Shown here piece by piece: positions 1 to 12,445 of a stretch of 64,000 nucleotides of DNA. The notes beneath the pieces are model-generated. The model worked only from the letters and a program-made list of their open reading frames with translations. It did not search any database and had not been told where the DNA came from. The stretch comes from Henckelia pumila. Taxonomy: Eukaryota; Streptophyta; Magnoliopsida; Lamiales; Gesneriaceae. The stretch lies in NCBI RefSeq assembly GCF_033568475.1, contig NC_133123.1, positions 132,342,930-132,406,929 on the forward strand, read 5' to 3'. The translations under genes were made by a program, and so were the position numbers. How positions within the stretch are numbered: the stretch's first letter is position 1; every line of letters starts with the position of its first letter.

Positions 1-2690
1 TCCAAGACTTTTATTTTTAGAATTTTGAGACGGGAGAAAAGAGGAATTTAGAACGAAAGTTCGATTTTTGAATTTTTCGGGTGTCAAAAAGTAATTTTAT
101 TATTTTCTTGAGTTTATTCTTTAACTTTTTCAAAAGTTAAAATTTTATTAAACCCGGATTAGTAAAAACCCAATTTAAATACCTTGACATGGGAATTTTA
201 AACTTCGGCGTTTTAAAGGTGCAAAGTTGTGAGGTAAAGTTGTAATACTTAGACTAAGCACTTTTATAAGTGTAGTACCACTTTTAAAATACACCTACAC
301 ACTACACACTCAAACTTTTAATCACAAAATATATCATTTTTGCAAAACCCTAGCCCCATTTTATCTAGACTAGCCGCCCCCCCCCCCCTCCCCTCCCACT
401 CTCTCTCATTTCTCTCCCATTTGGCCGCCCCTTTCCCCTTCACAATTCCGGCCGCCGCCATCCACCACCGCCGCCGTCGCCGGAGGACCTCCAAGTGAGG
501 TGTAGCTCATTGTTGTGCAAGATTCCAGCCCCTTCATTTCCCTTTTATTTTTGATTTTTGGGTAATAAAAATTGAAGGCAAGTATATGCATTTTGTTGAG
601 CTTTCATTCAAGCTATATATGCTCTTGCTCTTAATCTCTTTTAAATTTTCAAAATGCTTGTTATTATATGCATGTAAGGTTCGAATTTCATCAAATTTTC
701 AGTAGGGTTCTTGTGTGATTTTCGAAATTTAATTGCTATAGGTTTTAAAAGAGTTGCATGATGATTTGTGATTGAAGACATGGGGTGTTTTGATTGTATA
801 TGATGATTTTCGAAAATTCAGAAGTTGATGCCCAATTTTATTTCGAAAATTTATGATGTTAGGGCTGTAATTGAAGGTTGTGTATGCATTTTGTTGTTTG
901 GCAATTGGTTTCATTGATTGTAAAAAGATTGAAGGCATTTTGGTGCATAATCTTGTTATTTTTGAATTGTGGAGTTGAAGTGTGGTAAGGGGCTGCCTAG
1001 GTGCTTGTGTTAAGTCCTAAGAGAGGTTAATAAGTGTGTTTGGTGGTTTGGAATGAAGTAGATTTAAGGAAAAAGGGTATGGAGTTGATCCCTCAAGGTA
1101 GAAGGGAAGTGGGGTGATGGTTTCAATGGGCAGGGGCAACTGATTTCGGGACAGGGGAGGCACCAAATCAGGTCTGGGCGTGTCATGGGCTGGTCCTAGG
1201 TCAAGGTTAAGACGTTGTGGTAGCATCGGTATAAATTGGGCTCGTTTCGGTTACGTTTTGGATAAGTTAAGGGTCTTTTAAGTTTAAGGTGTTGGTGCAG
1301 AATTTTGTAGAGTCTAAGGGGCTGTCTGGAAACGCTTTTTGTTTGGGATGCTTGGGCTGTCATTGGGGGTTACAATCTAGTCCTAGAGTTAGTTTGAAGT
1401 TTTTAGAAAGTTTCGGTTCAAGCGGGATGGGTTTTGGTTAAGGTATGATAGAGTTAATGGTTTTACGGTTTGATTGCTCGGTTTAAGTCAAGTTTGAGGA
1501 ATGAATAAGTTGGGCTTTTAGCTTAGGGGAAGCCACTCACTCACCTTGCACCCATATTTTTTAGTTGAGTTTCATTTTTTAAATTTGCGTATTCGTGTGC
1601 GTGAGTCTCGTCTTTGAGCCAAGCAATATTTTCAAAGTAAGTCGCTTTAATTCTTGCATGCTAAGTATTTTGAGTCGAGTCAAAGAAGGAAAGAAAATAT
1701 TTTTTGAACAAAGTGAGTTGATTGTGACTGGACAGGGCAATGTGGGTTGGGGGATGCCTCACTCACTTGCCATAGACGTGTGGTAAGCGGTTGGGAGACA
1801 TCCCAGCTCCCCTACCAAATGAGACATGTAGTAAGCGGCTGGGTTCATCTCGGATCCCCTACCAAAAAGAAAGTAAAGGGGCAAAACGCGTCGGGAGAAA
1901 TCTCGGCGTCTTGCCGGCATAGTGCACTGCAGCCATGATCATGATCGAAACTTGAGTCACATTTCAAGGATCTAAGTTCTAAAGCAAAAGTTAAAGTAAA
2001 GTTTCAAGTATCAGTTGACTCGTCTTAATTTATTTAGTTATATGACATGCATGAGTTACAGTTATGTCAAGAAAGTTCAAAGTCTCAGAGCGTGAGTTGG
2101 TGTGAGTTCATCCTTTCATGTTGCCTCATTTCCTTGTTTCACGCATGTTTATAGTTTAAGTTTCAAAGTATACTATGTACAGTAGTTTGTGTATTGCTTC
2201 AAATATTTTAAACCCTTGTTATATCATTGTTTATACTTGCTGAGTCTTTAGACTCACTATGCTTGATTGATTGCAGGTGAGGAGTCGTACCTAGAGACCG
2301 AGGGGCAGGATTCACTGGTTTGAGGCCGCCGGCGGTGCGAAGCCCAATGACCATCGCTACTCTTTTTATTTAAGTTCCGCATAGACTATGAATGTAATAA
2401 TGAATTTGTGTTTGAGTACTTTCAGTTTAGCCAGGATATGTTTTCCCTGTGCTTAAGTTTGAGTCGTAAAAATTGTTATTGCTATTATTGCAACCGTGTG
2501 GGGTTGCCTTTCATTCGTACTTTATGTTTATCGCAGTTTGAATCTTTTATTGGTCGTTCTTTTCCTTTGTTATGAACTGTTGTTTGTGATAGGGTGGCTT
2601 TGTTTACTTTCAAACAAGTCATGGCCAAAATTTTTAAAAAAATCCGTATTTTCTTTTATTATTTTAAACTTAGAAGTTAGGGTCGTTTCA
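1..2690 (+). repeat. Partial long LTR of a Tekay-like Ty3/gypsy element
   Basis: There is no coding region here. The stretch ends in GGGTCGTTTCA at 2690, exactly where the reading frame of the neighbouring Athila pol is cut, so 2690/2691 is an insertion boundary. The expected start, an inverted copy beginning TGAAACGACC, would lie before the window. Near 2240-2340 there is a CTTTAGACTCAC block followed by a GCAGGTGAGGAG block, an arrangement I associate with Tekay LTRs. A C-rich and GCC-rich leader-like patch lies at 375-490. An imperfect duplication built on 'taagcggYtggg' lies at about 1780-1865. Whether this is a solo LTR or the 3' LTR of a full element cannot be told from the window. Confidence 0.55.
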
Positions 2691-4856
2691 CTTTGTGCCC
2701 AACACAATACCTTCCTGCACTATAAAGTGACACTTTTCCCAATTCAACACTAGGTTAGTCTCCTCACATCTTAACAAAACCATACGCAAATTTTTCAGAC
2801 AGACATCAAAAGACGATCAAAATATAGAAAAATCAACCATGAAAATCTCTAGAAAATCCTCAATCATGTCATGAAAAATTGCAGTCATACATCTTTGAAA
2901 AGTGGCTGGTGCATTACACAATCTAAAGGGCATTCGTCTATAAGAGAAAGTACCATAGGGACAAGTGAAAGTGGTTTTCTCTTGGTCCTCAGATGCAATC
3001 ATGATCTGGTTATATCCCGAATACCCATCCAAAAAGCAATAAAACTCGTGACCCGCTAATCTCTCAAGCATTTGATCTATCAATGGAAGGGGAAAAATGG
3101 TCCTTACGGGTGACGTAATTTAATTTCCTAATCAATGCACACGCACCATCCCGTCACAGTCCTTGTGGTTATTAATTCATTTTTTTCCGGATTTTACCAC
3201 TGTAATCCCACCTTTCTTTGGCACACATTGAATTGCACTTACCCATGCACTATTAGAGATAGGATAAATAATACCTGCATCCAGAAGTTGAATGGTCTCA
3301 GCTTTCACTACCTCTTGCATTTTCGGGTTTAGTCTCCTCTGAGGTTGAACCAAAGGTGTATACTTCTCTTCCATGATAATTTTGTGCATACAAATAGATG
3401 GGTTGATTCCCTTGTTGTCTGCCACCTTCCACACAAATTCCCCTTTGTGCTCCCTAAGGACCTCCACCAATTTTTTTTCCCATTGTATCTGTCAACAAAG
3501 ATGAGATAATAACAGGCAGATTATTATCTTCGCCCAAATAAACATATTTTAAATGCAAAAGTAAGGGTTTAGTTCAAGAGCTGGTGGTATTTTGATGCTG
3601 GGCTTTTGAGGAGATAAATCCATCATGTCTCCCAAATCTTCAAGTCGAAGCCGCACTTGCTTCTTCAATGGAGGACTTTCATTAAGATATGCTATGATAT
3701 TTGTTATCTCTTTATCCACGGCACATTCGCTTCTCCCATTGGTGAGCGTTGCTTCCACTGGATCCTTAAACTCTCCCTGCACAAAGTTATACACGAGTGA
3801 ATCCAAAGAATATATTCTATAACAATCCTAATTATGTAATGAATGTGTGATTTCATCTAAGACATCAAAAGTGATATCCTCTTCTCCCACTCTCAATGTC
3901 AACTTTCCTTTTTGGACATCAATTATTGCCTTTCCGGTTGACAAAAATGGTCGGCCCAAGATTAATGGCATTTCCACGTCCTCTTCCATATCCACTACCA
4001 AGAAATTGATATAAATTTGTTTACTTTGATCAACACGTCTTCAACCATCCCTCGTGGGTATTTTATGGATCTATCTGCAAGCTGCAACGACATTCGTGTA
4101 GGCTGTGTTTCTCCCATCCCAAGTTTCCTAATCAATTTAATGCTCGCACCTAAATCACAAAGGGCTTTATGAAAAGAGACATTCCCAATCATGCAAGGAA
4201 TAGAAAAAATCACTGGGTCTTTCAACTTAGGAGGGATTTTGTTTTGCACTATTGCAGAACAATTCTCAGTTAAGTTCACCATTGCATTCTCCTCAATCTT
4301 TCTCTTGCTGGATAAAATTTCATTTAAAAATTTTGCATAACTAGGCATTTGTAACAAAGCATTAGCAAAAGGAATGTTTATATGCAGTTTTTTAAACACT
4401 TCTAGAAATTTTGCAAATTGAGCATCCATCTTTGCTTTCTTAAGTGCAGCAGGGAATGGAGGTGGAACAATAATATGAGATTGTACTTTGGGTGGTTGTG
4501 TAGGGTCAGATAACTTACCTATTGCAGTCTCTTGATCACCTTCATCCTGATTCTATTTCTGCTCTGTAACCCTAGCATCAAGATTTTTTCCACTCCTCAA
4601 TTCTACCACCTTGACTTGCTCTTTGGGATTTTTATCTATATCACTCGGTAATGTTCCAAGCTCTCTACTAGACATTTCCTTTGACAACTGCCCTATATGA
4701 TTCTCCAAATTCTTTATCGATGCATCTTGGTTTTGCATCCTAGATTCCTAGTCTCAGTGGCAGAAATAAAATTTTCCATCCTTTGCTCCAACGACGACTT
4801 CTCCTCTTTGGGTTTCTTACCATAATTATGATTTCCTTGCGGTCGAGACTGGTTAT
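2691..4856 (-). pseudogene. Athila-type gypsy pol remnant (protease and reverse transcriptase)
   Basis: Read on the minus strand, this is the front half of an LTR-retrotransposon pol. A linker containing VVELRSGK lies at 4553-4738. The aspartic protease at 3995-4429 carries the plant Athila-style active site DLGAS. The reverse transcriptase start (3177-3470) holds the NPKMQEVV and PISNSAWVS motifs. The RT core (2817-3083) has CFLDGYSGYNQI and LCNAPATFQRCM, but the catalytic YxDD box reads FMVD. Stops and frameshifts separate the pieces. The frame runs on to about 2695 and is then cut by the LTR that ends at 2690, so RNase H and integrase are missing. Gag lies upstream at 6352-7530, separated by a solo LTR. 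This is a dead copy. Confidence 0.85.
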
Positions 4857-6351
4857 TGACCGCTTAATTCGGTTTCTACTAGCAAGTGCGCTAGGTCAAG
4901 TAATAGTAAAATGGATAGAAAGTTCGATTATCGATCTCACAGGGACTGTAGTCAATATTTTACTTAATCTAGACAAAATCATACAGACCAATTTGATTTA
5001 AATAAAATAAGAATTTAAAATAAAAACTGATTAAGAAATAAGAATTAAAATAGTTGAAAGAAAAATTTAATTAAAACGAGACAACCAAGACACGCGTAGG
5101 TACCGAAAAAATCATGTAGCATGTAGCCGATTCAAGACTCAGATTTAATCTTAGATCACAAGAATTCTCCTAACTTGTTCAAAGGTCTATTTCTAGAACA
5201 ATCAAACCTACTCAAATATTGACGGATTAATTTTTCGTAATTCTAATCAAATTTGAGTGCATTAAATATTTGCGAAAATTCAGTTTTCACCTAAAACCGC
5301 ACACTGAAATAGAATTCTATTTCTAGTCGGTTTTACCATGTGTTGATTATTAAAGTGATCAAAATCAATCCCTCCTCTGTCGAATTGGAACCGATTAACA
5401 TGTAAGCAAACATTTGATCAGAATATCCACAAGACAAATATGAATCTAACAATCAATAAAATAAAATCATGCCTGAAAAATCCCAAACAAACATCCAAGT
5501 TTTCTACATAAATTTGTCCGTCCTAATTACGCCGTCTTGGTTGAAGAAAATCTACTCAATAATTGAAAATAATAATTCAAAAATAAAAAGAAGAATAACA
5601 GAAAAGAGAAATCTTCTCTTCCAAGCCTTGTAGCCACCTTGCTTGTGTTTTGCACGATCTGGCCCCTTTAATCTGATGCTAAAAGATCTATTTATATTCT
5701 CAAATATTCAAAAGATTGAATTCTACTTGGCCAAGGAATTTTCTAAAAATAAAACGTTGTCTGTCATTCTCGCTCGAGCAGCAACAAGATGTGCTCAAGC
5801 AAGCACACTTCTGTCCCAAAGAATTATTTTTCCCGTCTTTCTCGCTCGAGCGGCAACAAGGCACGCTTGAGCGAACAACACTCTGCCTCGAGAAACATTC
5901 ACAACACAACACACGTGCGATTGCCTTGTTTCTTGCGCTATCGCGCACCCTTCACTTCCAACAGCGCTTCTCATGCGCCCTTCCTAAGCGCAATCGCGCA
6001 TCATCTGTTCAAATAGCGCAAGCGCGATAACGCTTATTCTTTGCCTCTCTATAGCGCAATAGCGCTTCTTCTAGGGTTGTTGTTTAGGGAGATAGCACTA
6101 CATTTAGAGCGATAGCACTACATTTAGTGTTGTTCAATCTCTTTAGCGCTTCAATCCTTTTTTTTTATTTTTTCTTTTCTCTTCTCTTGCCTTCAAAACT
6201 CTTTTAATTTCCATTGTTCCTACAAAGAAAACCCGAAGAGTAAAATACACATTAGTGCAATAAAACACATAAAAACACACAAAAAAATATGAATGCACAC
6301 AAAATGAACATAAAAATATCACGAAATAATGCATACAAAATGCACTTATCA
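4857..6351 (-). mobile_element. Solo LTR of a gypsy element (Athila/Tat type)
   Basis: On the plus strand it runs from TGACCGC to CTTATCA, so on the minus strand it begins TGATAAGTGC and ends GCGGTCA. It is flanked by GTTAT (4852-4856) and GCTAT (6352-6356), a 5-bp target duplication with one mismatch. It interrupts the Athila gag-pol frame, which resumes on either side. A minus-strand TATA box (atataaatag) is at 5688-5697. Upstream of it, at about 5772-6120, are many short palindromes of two kinds, GCTCGAGC and GCGCaatcGCGC/agcgct. The end near 4857-5150 is shared with the fragment at 23249-23552, so the family has at least two copies here. Confidence 0.8.
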
Positions 6352-7530
6352 GCTATTCTGACCATTCCATGAAAAATTTGGATGTTGCCTCCAACCTGGG
6401 TTGTATGAGTTCGAATATGGGTTGTTTCTAGGTTGATTTTGATTCCCTACATGATTCACCATAACTCCTTCTGGTTGGTAGGTAGGATCTCCAGTTCGAC
6501 AAGTTTTGTAAAATGCTCACCCCTACAATTATTACAGAGCACTTCTTGAATCCGCATAGCGTAATTTCCTACACTCAATCCATCGATTTTATTTGTAAGG
6601 GCTTCTAATTGAGGGGACATCGCAGTGATTGCATCAACATTATGAAGTCCTGTAGCTCTTCTGGGCATATTCCTCTTAGATTGAGGATGATAACTGCTAG
6701 AAACCATCTCTTCCAATAGTTCATAACCTTCCTCTGGTGATTTTCTCAAAATATTTCCACCTGCGGCTGCATCTATCATATTACGGTTAGTAGATAATAA
6801 ACCATAATAGAAAGTTTTTACCACAAGCCAATCTAGCAGTTCATGATGTGGGCATCTTCTCAATAAATTTTTATAGCACTCCCACGCTTCATAAAGTGAT
6901 TCCTGCTCTGCTTGAGAGAAAGTTGTAATATCGGTACGCAATTTCATGGACTTGGATGGAGGGAAGTACTTCATGAGAAACTCCTTGGCCATATCCTCCC
7001 ATGTAGTGATGGAACCTGCAGGTAAACAGTTTAATCAAGCCTTAGCTTTGTCTCTCAGTGAAAAAGGAAATAAATGTAAACAAACAGCATTGTCAGAAAC
7101 TCCCTGATATTTAAATGTATCACAAATTTCTAAGAAATTTTCAATATGGGAGTTTGGATCATCCACAATCGTCCCCCCAAACTGGACAGAATTTTGAATC
7201 ATTTAGATAATAGCTGGTTTAATCTCAAACTGATTTTCACAAATTGCAGGTCGACAATGCTAGGTCTGGCTCTGTCGATAGATGGTTGAGAGCACTCCAT
7301 CATAGATCTAGGTGCGTTATTTTTGGGCACCTCTTCTTCCATGGCTATTTTTTGTTGTCTTCTTCTCTTCCGAAAGGTTCTCTCAATTTCAGGATCAAAC
7401 GGTTCGAGTTTTGATTGTGATGATCGTAGCATGCACTACAAGATAGTCTTGTAACAAAAGATAAGTCAATGATGTCAAATTTTGAATGAAACTATAGAAA
7501 AGTACCAAGCAGTAAATTGTAAATCAACAG
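6352..7530 (-). pseudogene. Athila-type gag remnant
   Basis: The minus strand encodes a retrotransposon Gag capsid domain at 6456-6992, with the typical plant gypsy stretch FPPSKSMKLRTDITTFSQ, then QESLYEAWECYKNLLRRCPHH, followed by a short linker with a CNNC pair. An N-terminal piece lies at 7199-7432. Stops and a frame change separate the two. It starts about 100 bases after the primer-binding site at 7531-7548, the normal Athila arrangement. The solo LTR at 4857-6351 separates it from pol. It is not functional. Confidence 0.85.
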
Positions 7531-7548
7531 TCCCCGACAACGGCGCCA
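7531..7548 (-). other. Primer-binding site, tRNA-Asp type
   Basis: The plus strand reads tccccgacaacggcgcca, which is the plant tRNA-Asp 3' end with one base different; the minus strand therefore holds the complementary primer site TGGCGCCGTTGTCGGGGA. It lies six bases inside the LTR end at 7555 and just upstream of gag. A tRNA-Asp primer is known for Athila elements. Confidence 0.85.
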
Positions 7549-7554
7549 AAAACT

Positions 7555-8943
7555 TGATCGAGCTTTTCTTGCACTATAAAATCTAGAAAATAAATATGAA
7601 TTTCATGCTCGAAATAATCGCAAGTGCACGATTAAAGTTATAATATTGTGTACGAGTACGAGTATCATCCACAGAGACTGTGTTGCACAATTCCTACTTT
7701 AATATTCCTCTTTATCACACTTTAACAAAAATTTGAGTTTTTTTTTCTACCAATCTACTATTAACAAATAATTAATTGCTAAATCAATAAAAATCAAGGG
7801 TAACTCTTCAAAGAATTATATTCAAATGTTAAAGAAGATGTTGAGATTTCGGTTCACCTTCCCCTATTTGACTCTGATAATCAATTCCAACAATTGACTC
7901 ATGTTTTTGACAAGATTCCCTAAATTATTAACACACTCTTTCAAGTTATGATAAAAAAATTCAATGCTATGAAATAATTAAATGTCTTCAATTATTTATA
8001 TTAGATGATTGCATAAATGTTTCTTGGAATTCCTTAGATTTCGACCTATTGGACTATCACTATAAACATGTATCTAATTTCATATGTCTATGTAAATTGT
8101 AGATCCATGAATTATGTTATTTGTTCCTATCATGATTTTTCTTTCGAAATAAATCACAATATAAAATACTGAGGAAGTTAGCTACGCTCCAACAATTCAA
8201 ATTAAACCAATAACATAATTAAACACTTGTCAAGAATTGAAAATCAAAATACAAGAGTCAAAAGTCGGGGTTGGATTCCCTAAATCTCAAAAAAATAAGT
8301 TTAGCTAAGCATCATATCCATAACAAACATCAAAATTCAGAAATATTACTAAAAATTAACTAAAAGAAGTCTTAGAACACGAAGAAACGTTGCCCGCAGA
8401 TTCTTCGCTTTTCCTCCGTGCGTCTCTAGCACCTCTTTAATTTTCATCCATCAAAAGTCCCTTTTTCAACCCTATTCTCGACCCTTTTATATGCCCAGAG
8501 TCCTCACATTCCATCTTTCCTTACTTAATTTTTGAAATAATTTTCCTTCCTGAAAACACGTATCATGCCTAGGCAAAAATTATTCCTACCTAGGCGAGAA
8601 AACTTATGTCCCAGCTTTTCTTTTTCCAAAAAATCGCGCCTAGGTGGAAATGATTCCCGCCTAGGCGGGAAAACTTCTGCCCAGCTTCTATTTTTTCTTG
8701 TTATCCCGCCTAGGCGGTAAAATTAACCCGCCTAGGCAGAAAAAGTTCTGCCCAAAACTCCAACATAGAGCTTCCCTTTCTCTGATTTTTGTCTTTTTTA
8801 CTGCAAAAAGTCTTAAATACATGAGTAGATACAATAATGCACAAAAAATTGAATTTTAGACGAAAATACGAAATAGTCAAAAAATCACATGCTCAATAAG
8901 GCCAAAAATACTCTAAATTAGCATGCATTTTCGGGTTATATCA
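7555..8943 (-). repeat. 5' LTR of the minus-strand Athila element
   Basis: It is bounded by TGAT on the plus strand at 7555 and ATCA at 8943, a perfect 4-bp terminal inversion (minus strand TGATATAACC to CTCGATCA). It abuts the primer site. A minus-strand TATA-like box (gcatataaaagg) is at 8483-8494. Three imperfect units of roughly 70 bp lie upstream of it at 8567-8737, each built on the palindrome CGCCTAGGCG. The part near 7600-7690 carries the 'gcaagtgcacgat...cacagagactgt' block common in plant gypsy LTRs. The matching 3' LTR is not in the window. Confidence 0.85.
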
Positions 8944-9244
8944 CAACTCTCTAATTTCTGTTGGTGCTAGACAATAAGGTGCACGAGAAATAGGTGTCAT
9001 ACCTGGTACAAGTTCAATCCTGAACTCGACCTCTCTGACATGGGGAAAACCCTGGAATCTCATCTGGAAAGACATCTGGGTACTCACAAACTACTGGTAA
9101 CTCCTTTATAGACCTGCTACCTACAGATGTATCAATCACATGAATAAGGTATCCTTCCACGCCTGCCTCCAAAGCCTGACCAGCCCTCAAAGATGAAACC
9201 AGAGGCATAAGGGGTCGCGCTCCCTCACCATAGAAAAACCAACT
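8944..9244 (-). pseudogene. Chromovirus (Tekay-type) pol fragment, protease-RT linker
   Basis: The minus strand reads through [19 protein letters not shown] (about 9040-9130), the hallmark linker just before reverse transcriptase in plant chromoviruses. The fragment is bounded on the low side by the Athila LTR (ends 8943) and on the high side by the SIRE-like copia element (starts 9245). Protease and gag of what looks like the same element resume at 18395-19432. The rest of pol would lie beyond the Athila insertion, outside the window. Confidence 0.85.
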
Positions 9245-10421
9245 TGTTAGAACTTAATGGGGGGGGGGGGGATTTAGGTTCTATTGGAAACTTTAGCAAT
9301 TTAAAGCGATTATGCAAGTACGCAAGCGAAAGACTTAAAGCAATCAAAATAAATGCGGTAAATAAATGCGTAAAGTAAATAAAGCAGTAAAATAGATAGG
9401 ATATGTTTATGGAATTTCAACTATAAATCGTCTACGTCTCCCCTTTTTGGTTAAGGTCGATTAACCAAGGATCCACTAGCACTTCAAACGTCATGGCCTT
9501 GATGGCTCCAAGGATAGCCATACAACAACAACACGATCAACGTGCCAATACAACTCGATACACTTGGCCTTAATGACTCAAAGGATAGCCTCAACAATAG
9601 CACAACAAACTCGGCTTCACACTCGAGTGTTTACAATGATAGCACAACCAATTCACAACCTATTTTTACAAAAAAAACTCTCGATTTTTTAATATATATC
9701 GGATGAATCTTTGATAGAACACTTGGATGAGATAAGAATGCTTGCAAGAGGTGAGGAGTGAATTGGATATTTCAAATGGATTGGAATGGACTCTATTTAT
9801 AGTTGCTGATTCGGGCAGGTTCGGATCGTCCGAATCTGTCTTCGGAGCCCCCGAACTCTTCTGATTCAAATTCAAATTTATGCGGCTATTATACTGTTCG
9901 GATGGTCCGAACATGGCTTCGGGTCGTCCGGACTGCTGCATTAAATTCATTTCGGTTGATTTTCTCCAACAAAATCTATCAATCGCCGTAAAGTTGTTCG
10001 GATTGTCTGCTCTTGGATTTGGATCGTCCGAACAGTGTCCTCGTGTCATCCGAACATTGCATCCAAGCAAAATTTTGAATACGTTCGGACCATCCGAACA
10101 GTGTCTTCGTGGCCTCCGAGCCTTGCATCCGAGCATTTTTATATTCATGGAAACTCTTCGGATGGTCCGAACCATTCTTCGGACCGTCCGAACCTGGGCA
10201 GATTCGAGCACTTCAATTATTTTCTTTGTTTTTTGCTTTAACGGTTCTTGCTTCCAATTTTGTCCATATACAAAATTTTTATATCTGCAAATTTCTCACT
10301 TTAAACTGTTAGCAACAATTAACCGAGTTTGTAATCATCAAAACATAATATTTTAAAACTTGTTAATGCATTAAAAGCATTAATCTCATAAACAAGATTT
10401 TTATGCGTTTAAGGCGCAACA
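9245..10421 (-). repeat. 3' LTR of the SIRE-like copia element
   Basis: The plus strand begins TGTTAGAAC and ends GGCGCAACA. A minus-strand TATA box (ctataaatag) lies at 9793-9802. The first of a run of TTCGGAYSGTCCGAA palindromes begins about 18 bp upstream of it, and the run extends to about 10193. It pairs with 17199-18394. This copy lacks one palindrome unit present in the 5' LTR near 18040-18070. Confidence 0.9.
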
Positions 10422-10436
10422 ATCTCCCCTTTATTG
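10422..10436 (-). other. Polypurine tract of the SIRE-like element
   Basis: The minus strand reads caataaaggggagat directly before the LTR start TGTTGCGCC. This purine-rich run at the 3' LTR boundary is the expected plus-strand priming site. Confidence 0.75.
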
Positions 10437-10706
10437 ATTATCACAAAACTTTGTTAAATAGGAGAAATAAAATATAAGAAATTAAACATTTAAACAATAT
10501 TACAAGAAATAATAAACAATTAATCAACATTGTTTAAGCCTATAAATTTCAGATGTTTTTTAAACACCCCCTTAATTTAATAATTAATTATTTAACCAAA
10601 TTAATTCTCCTCTTTTTTGCGATAATCAAAAAGTAATAAGATAAAAGAGAGAATTAAAAAAACATAGTAATAACTTCACTACATAAATTTGAATTTTAAT
10701 TTCTCT

Positions 10707-11801
10707 CTATGCGATGAAGAGTCTTGAAAAGGCGATCAGACTGGTTAATTGGTGTAGGAGGAATCTCAGGAGCTTCGAAAGGAAGTTCGCCAATATTGTC
10801 CACAAAAGACTGAAAACCAGAAGAAGATGGAACTTCCTAGGTAGGCGGACCAGTGGGAAATCCCCTCGCCTGAATGGATGGAGGAAGATCAGAATAAGGA
10901 ATGAAAAAGTCTTTTTTCGGACGATATTTAGTGAAAATATGAGTTGGTTCAGCAACCCAACGGAAAAAGACAGATTCCAAGATAACTCCATCTTGGTGAT
11001 AGTAGAGTGGTTGAAAATATGGGTGTCAGAGATGGGTAAAGGGATCACGTCATCAAAAGAAATATCAAAACGAGCTAAAATACGGTTAATGAAACGGGCA
11101 AAAGGAAGAGTTACCCGCCACAAAAATTTAGCTGCATTATGCATAACCTGCATAATGAAGCGAGGAAGGTTAAAATGACGGGATGAGACAATATGAAAAA
11201 GAACATATAAATCGAGGTATTTGCAAGTGGAGGTGTCTCCACTACAAGGAACGATGGAAGTGGTGATGAGTTTTTGAATGATTTGATAGTCGGGACGGAG
11301 TTGTTTAAGAACAAGACGATCATCTGCGACAGTGTTCGAACGGCCAAGAATAGTGGATAAGACCTCGTCACGATCAAAAGTAGGATCGTCTTGAGGCCAT
11401 CCCTGAGAAAAGAAATAGCTTGGTCCGTTCGTAGGAAGATCAAACCACTGACCAAGATCGGAGGAGGAAAAACGAATATGCCGACCCTGAACGACTGTGT
11501 TAATGTGAGGATCACTACCCAGTTCGAGCTCAAGGTTGGCGTAGAACTCGTAAATAAGAGTGGGAAAAATAGAATCAGGAATAGAAGGCTGGAAAAAAGA
11601 ATCCCAATGCTGAGCGGTGATAAGCGACAACAATAGGAGATGGGAATAGGCCAAATAGGTAGCATCAAAAATGTGATCTGGTAGGATAGGTCAGTTGGGG
11701 TAGTCGTCAGGAATAGAGCGTGAAATAGCGGGTTGGTTGGGATCAAAAATTTGGATAGGGCGGCTAGAGCTCGCAATATCGCAACGACGTTTGGCAGGCA
11801 T
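10707..11801 (-). pseudogene. Accessory ORF in env position, putative plant transposon protein
   Basis: A minus-strand frame of about 364 codons starts at the ATG at 11799-11801 and is interrupted by one TGA at 11691-11693. Its central part resembles the 'putative plant transposon protein' family (Transposase_32-like): RHIRFSSSDLGQWFDLP, then a TTSIVPCSGDTSTCKYLDLY stretch, then LPFARFINRILARF. The function of that family is unknown to me. The C-terminal 90 or so residues become hydrophobic and repetitive and are probably out of frame. The ORF has its own TATA box and palindrome array just upstream (11876-12239), so it may have been transcribed separately from the genomic RNA. The family call is by eye. 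Confidence 0.6.
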
Positions 11802-11875
11802 TTTTAGGCTAAAATTTTGGATGAATAAAGGAAAAGGAAGAAAATTTGGTGTGCAAAACTCGGAGAATCCGAGAC

Positions 11876-12239
11876 CTATATATAGATGCCAGTTCGGACG
11901 GTCCGAAGCCTAGTTCGGATCGTCTGATTTTAATTACCGAGACGATAAGATTTGATCTTATCTGATAGGCTGTGACGAGGTTCGGACGGTCCGAAGTAAG
12001 TTTGGATCGTCCGGACAGTTTAAAAAAGAGTTCGGATCGTCCGAAGGGTTCCGGACGTTCCGAAGATGAGGCGGTCAAAGTTTTTGAATTTTGAAGGTTT
12101 TACTGCTTAACGATCGGACGGTCTGAAGCTCGGTTCGGACGCTCCGATCTGATCATTTTGGAGGGGAATTTGAAAATTTTGAACTGAAAGGGCGCGAGGC
12201 AGTTTGGATGGTCCGAACTTGTGTTCGGGTGGTCCGAAC
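11876..12239 (-). promoter_or_regulatory. Internal promoter-like region with TATA box and palindrome array
   Basis: On the minus strand, ctatatatag (11876-11885) lies about 75 bp before the accessory ORF ATG. Starting seven bases upstream of it is a run of palindromes of the form TTCGGAYSGTCCGAA (first at 11892-11906, last near 12239), often in pairs 6-10 bp apart. The same motif and geometry occur in this element's LTRs, although the sequence between the motifs is different. Promoter function is inferred. Confidence 0.5.
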
Positions 12240-12445
12240 TAGCCAAAATAAGAATTTCCCGAAGATGACCCTATAATTTATTAAATTTTGCAATTAAGTC
12301 CTAAAACAAATAAATCACAAAAAATGTGAGCCTTTTAATTTTGAAAAAATACAATTAATTTGTATTATCCAAAATTAAGTTGCTCAGATTTAATATTAAG
12401 CTCCCCCTTAATATGACATTAAATTTATTTTTTGTTTACAAGCGA

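Noticed and set aside
9666-10356. ORFs of 158-181 residues in the SIRE-like LTR
   Set aside because: They are translations of the palindrome array (repeated 'FGRSE', 'SDGPN' type peptides) inside an LTR and recur in the partner LTR with different frames.
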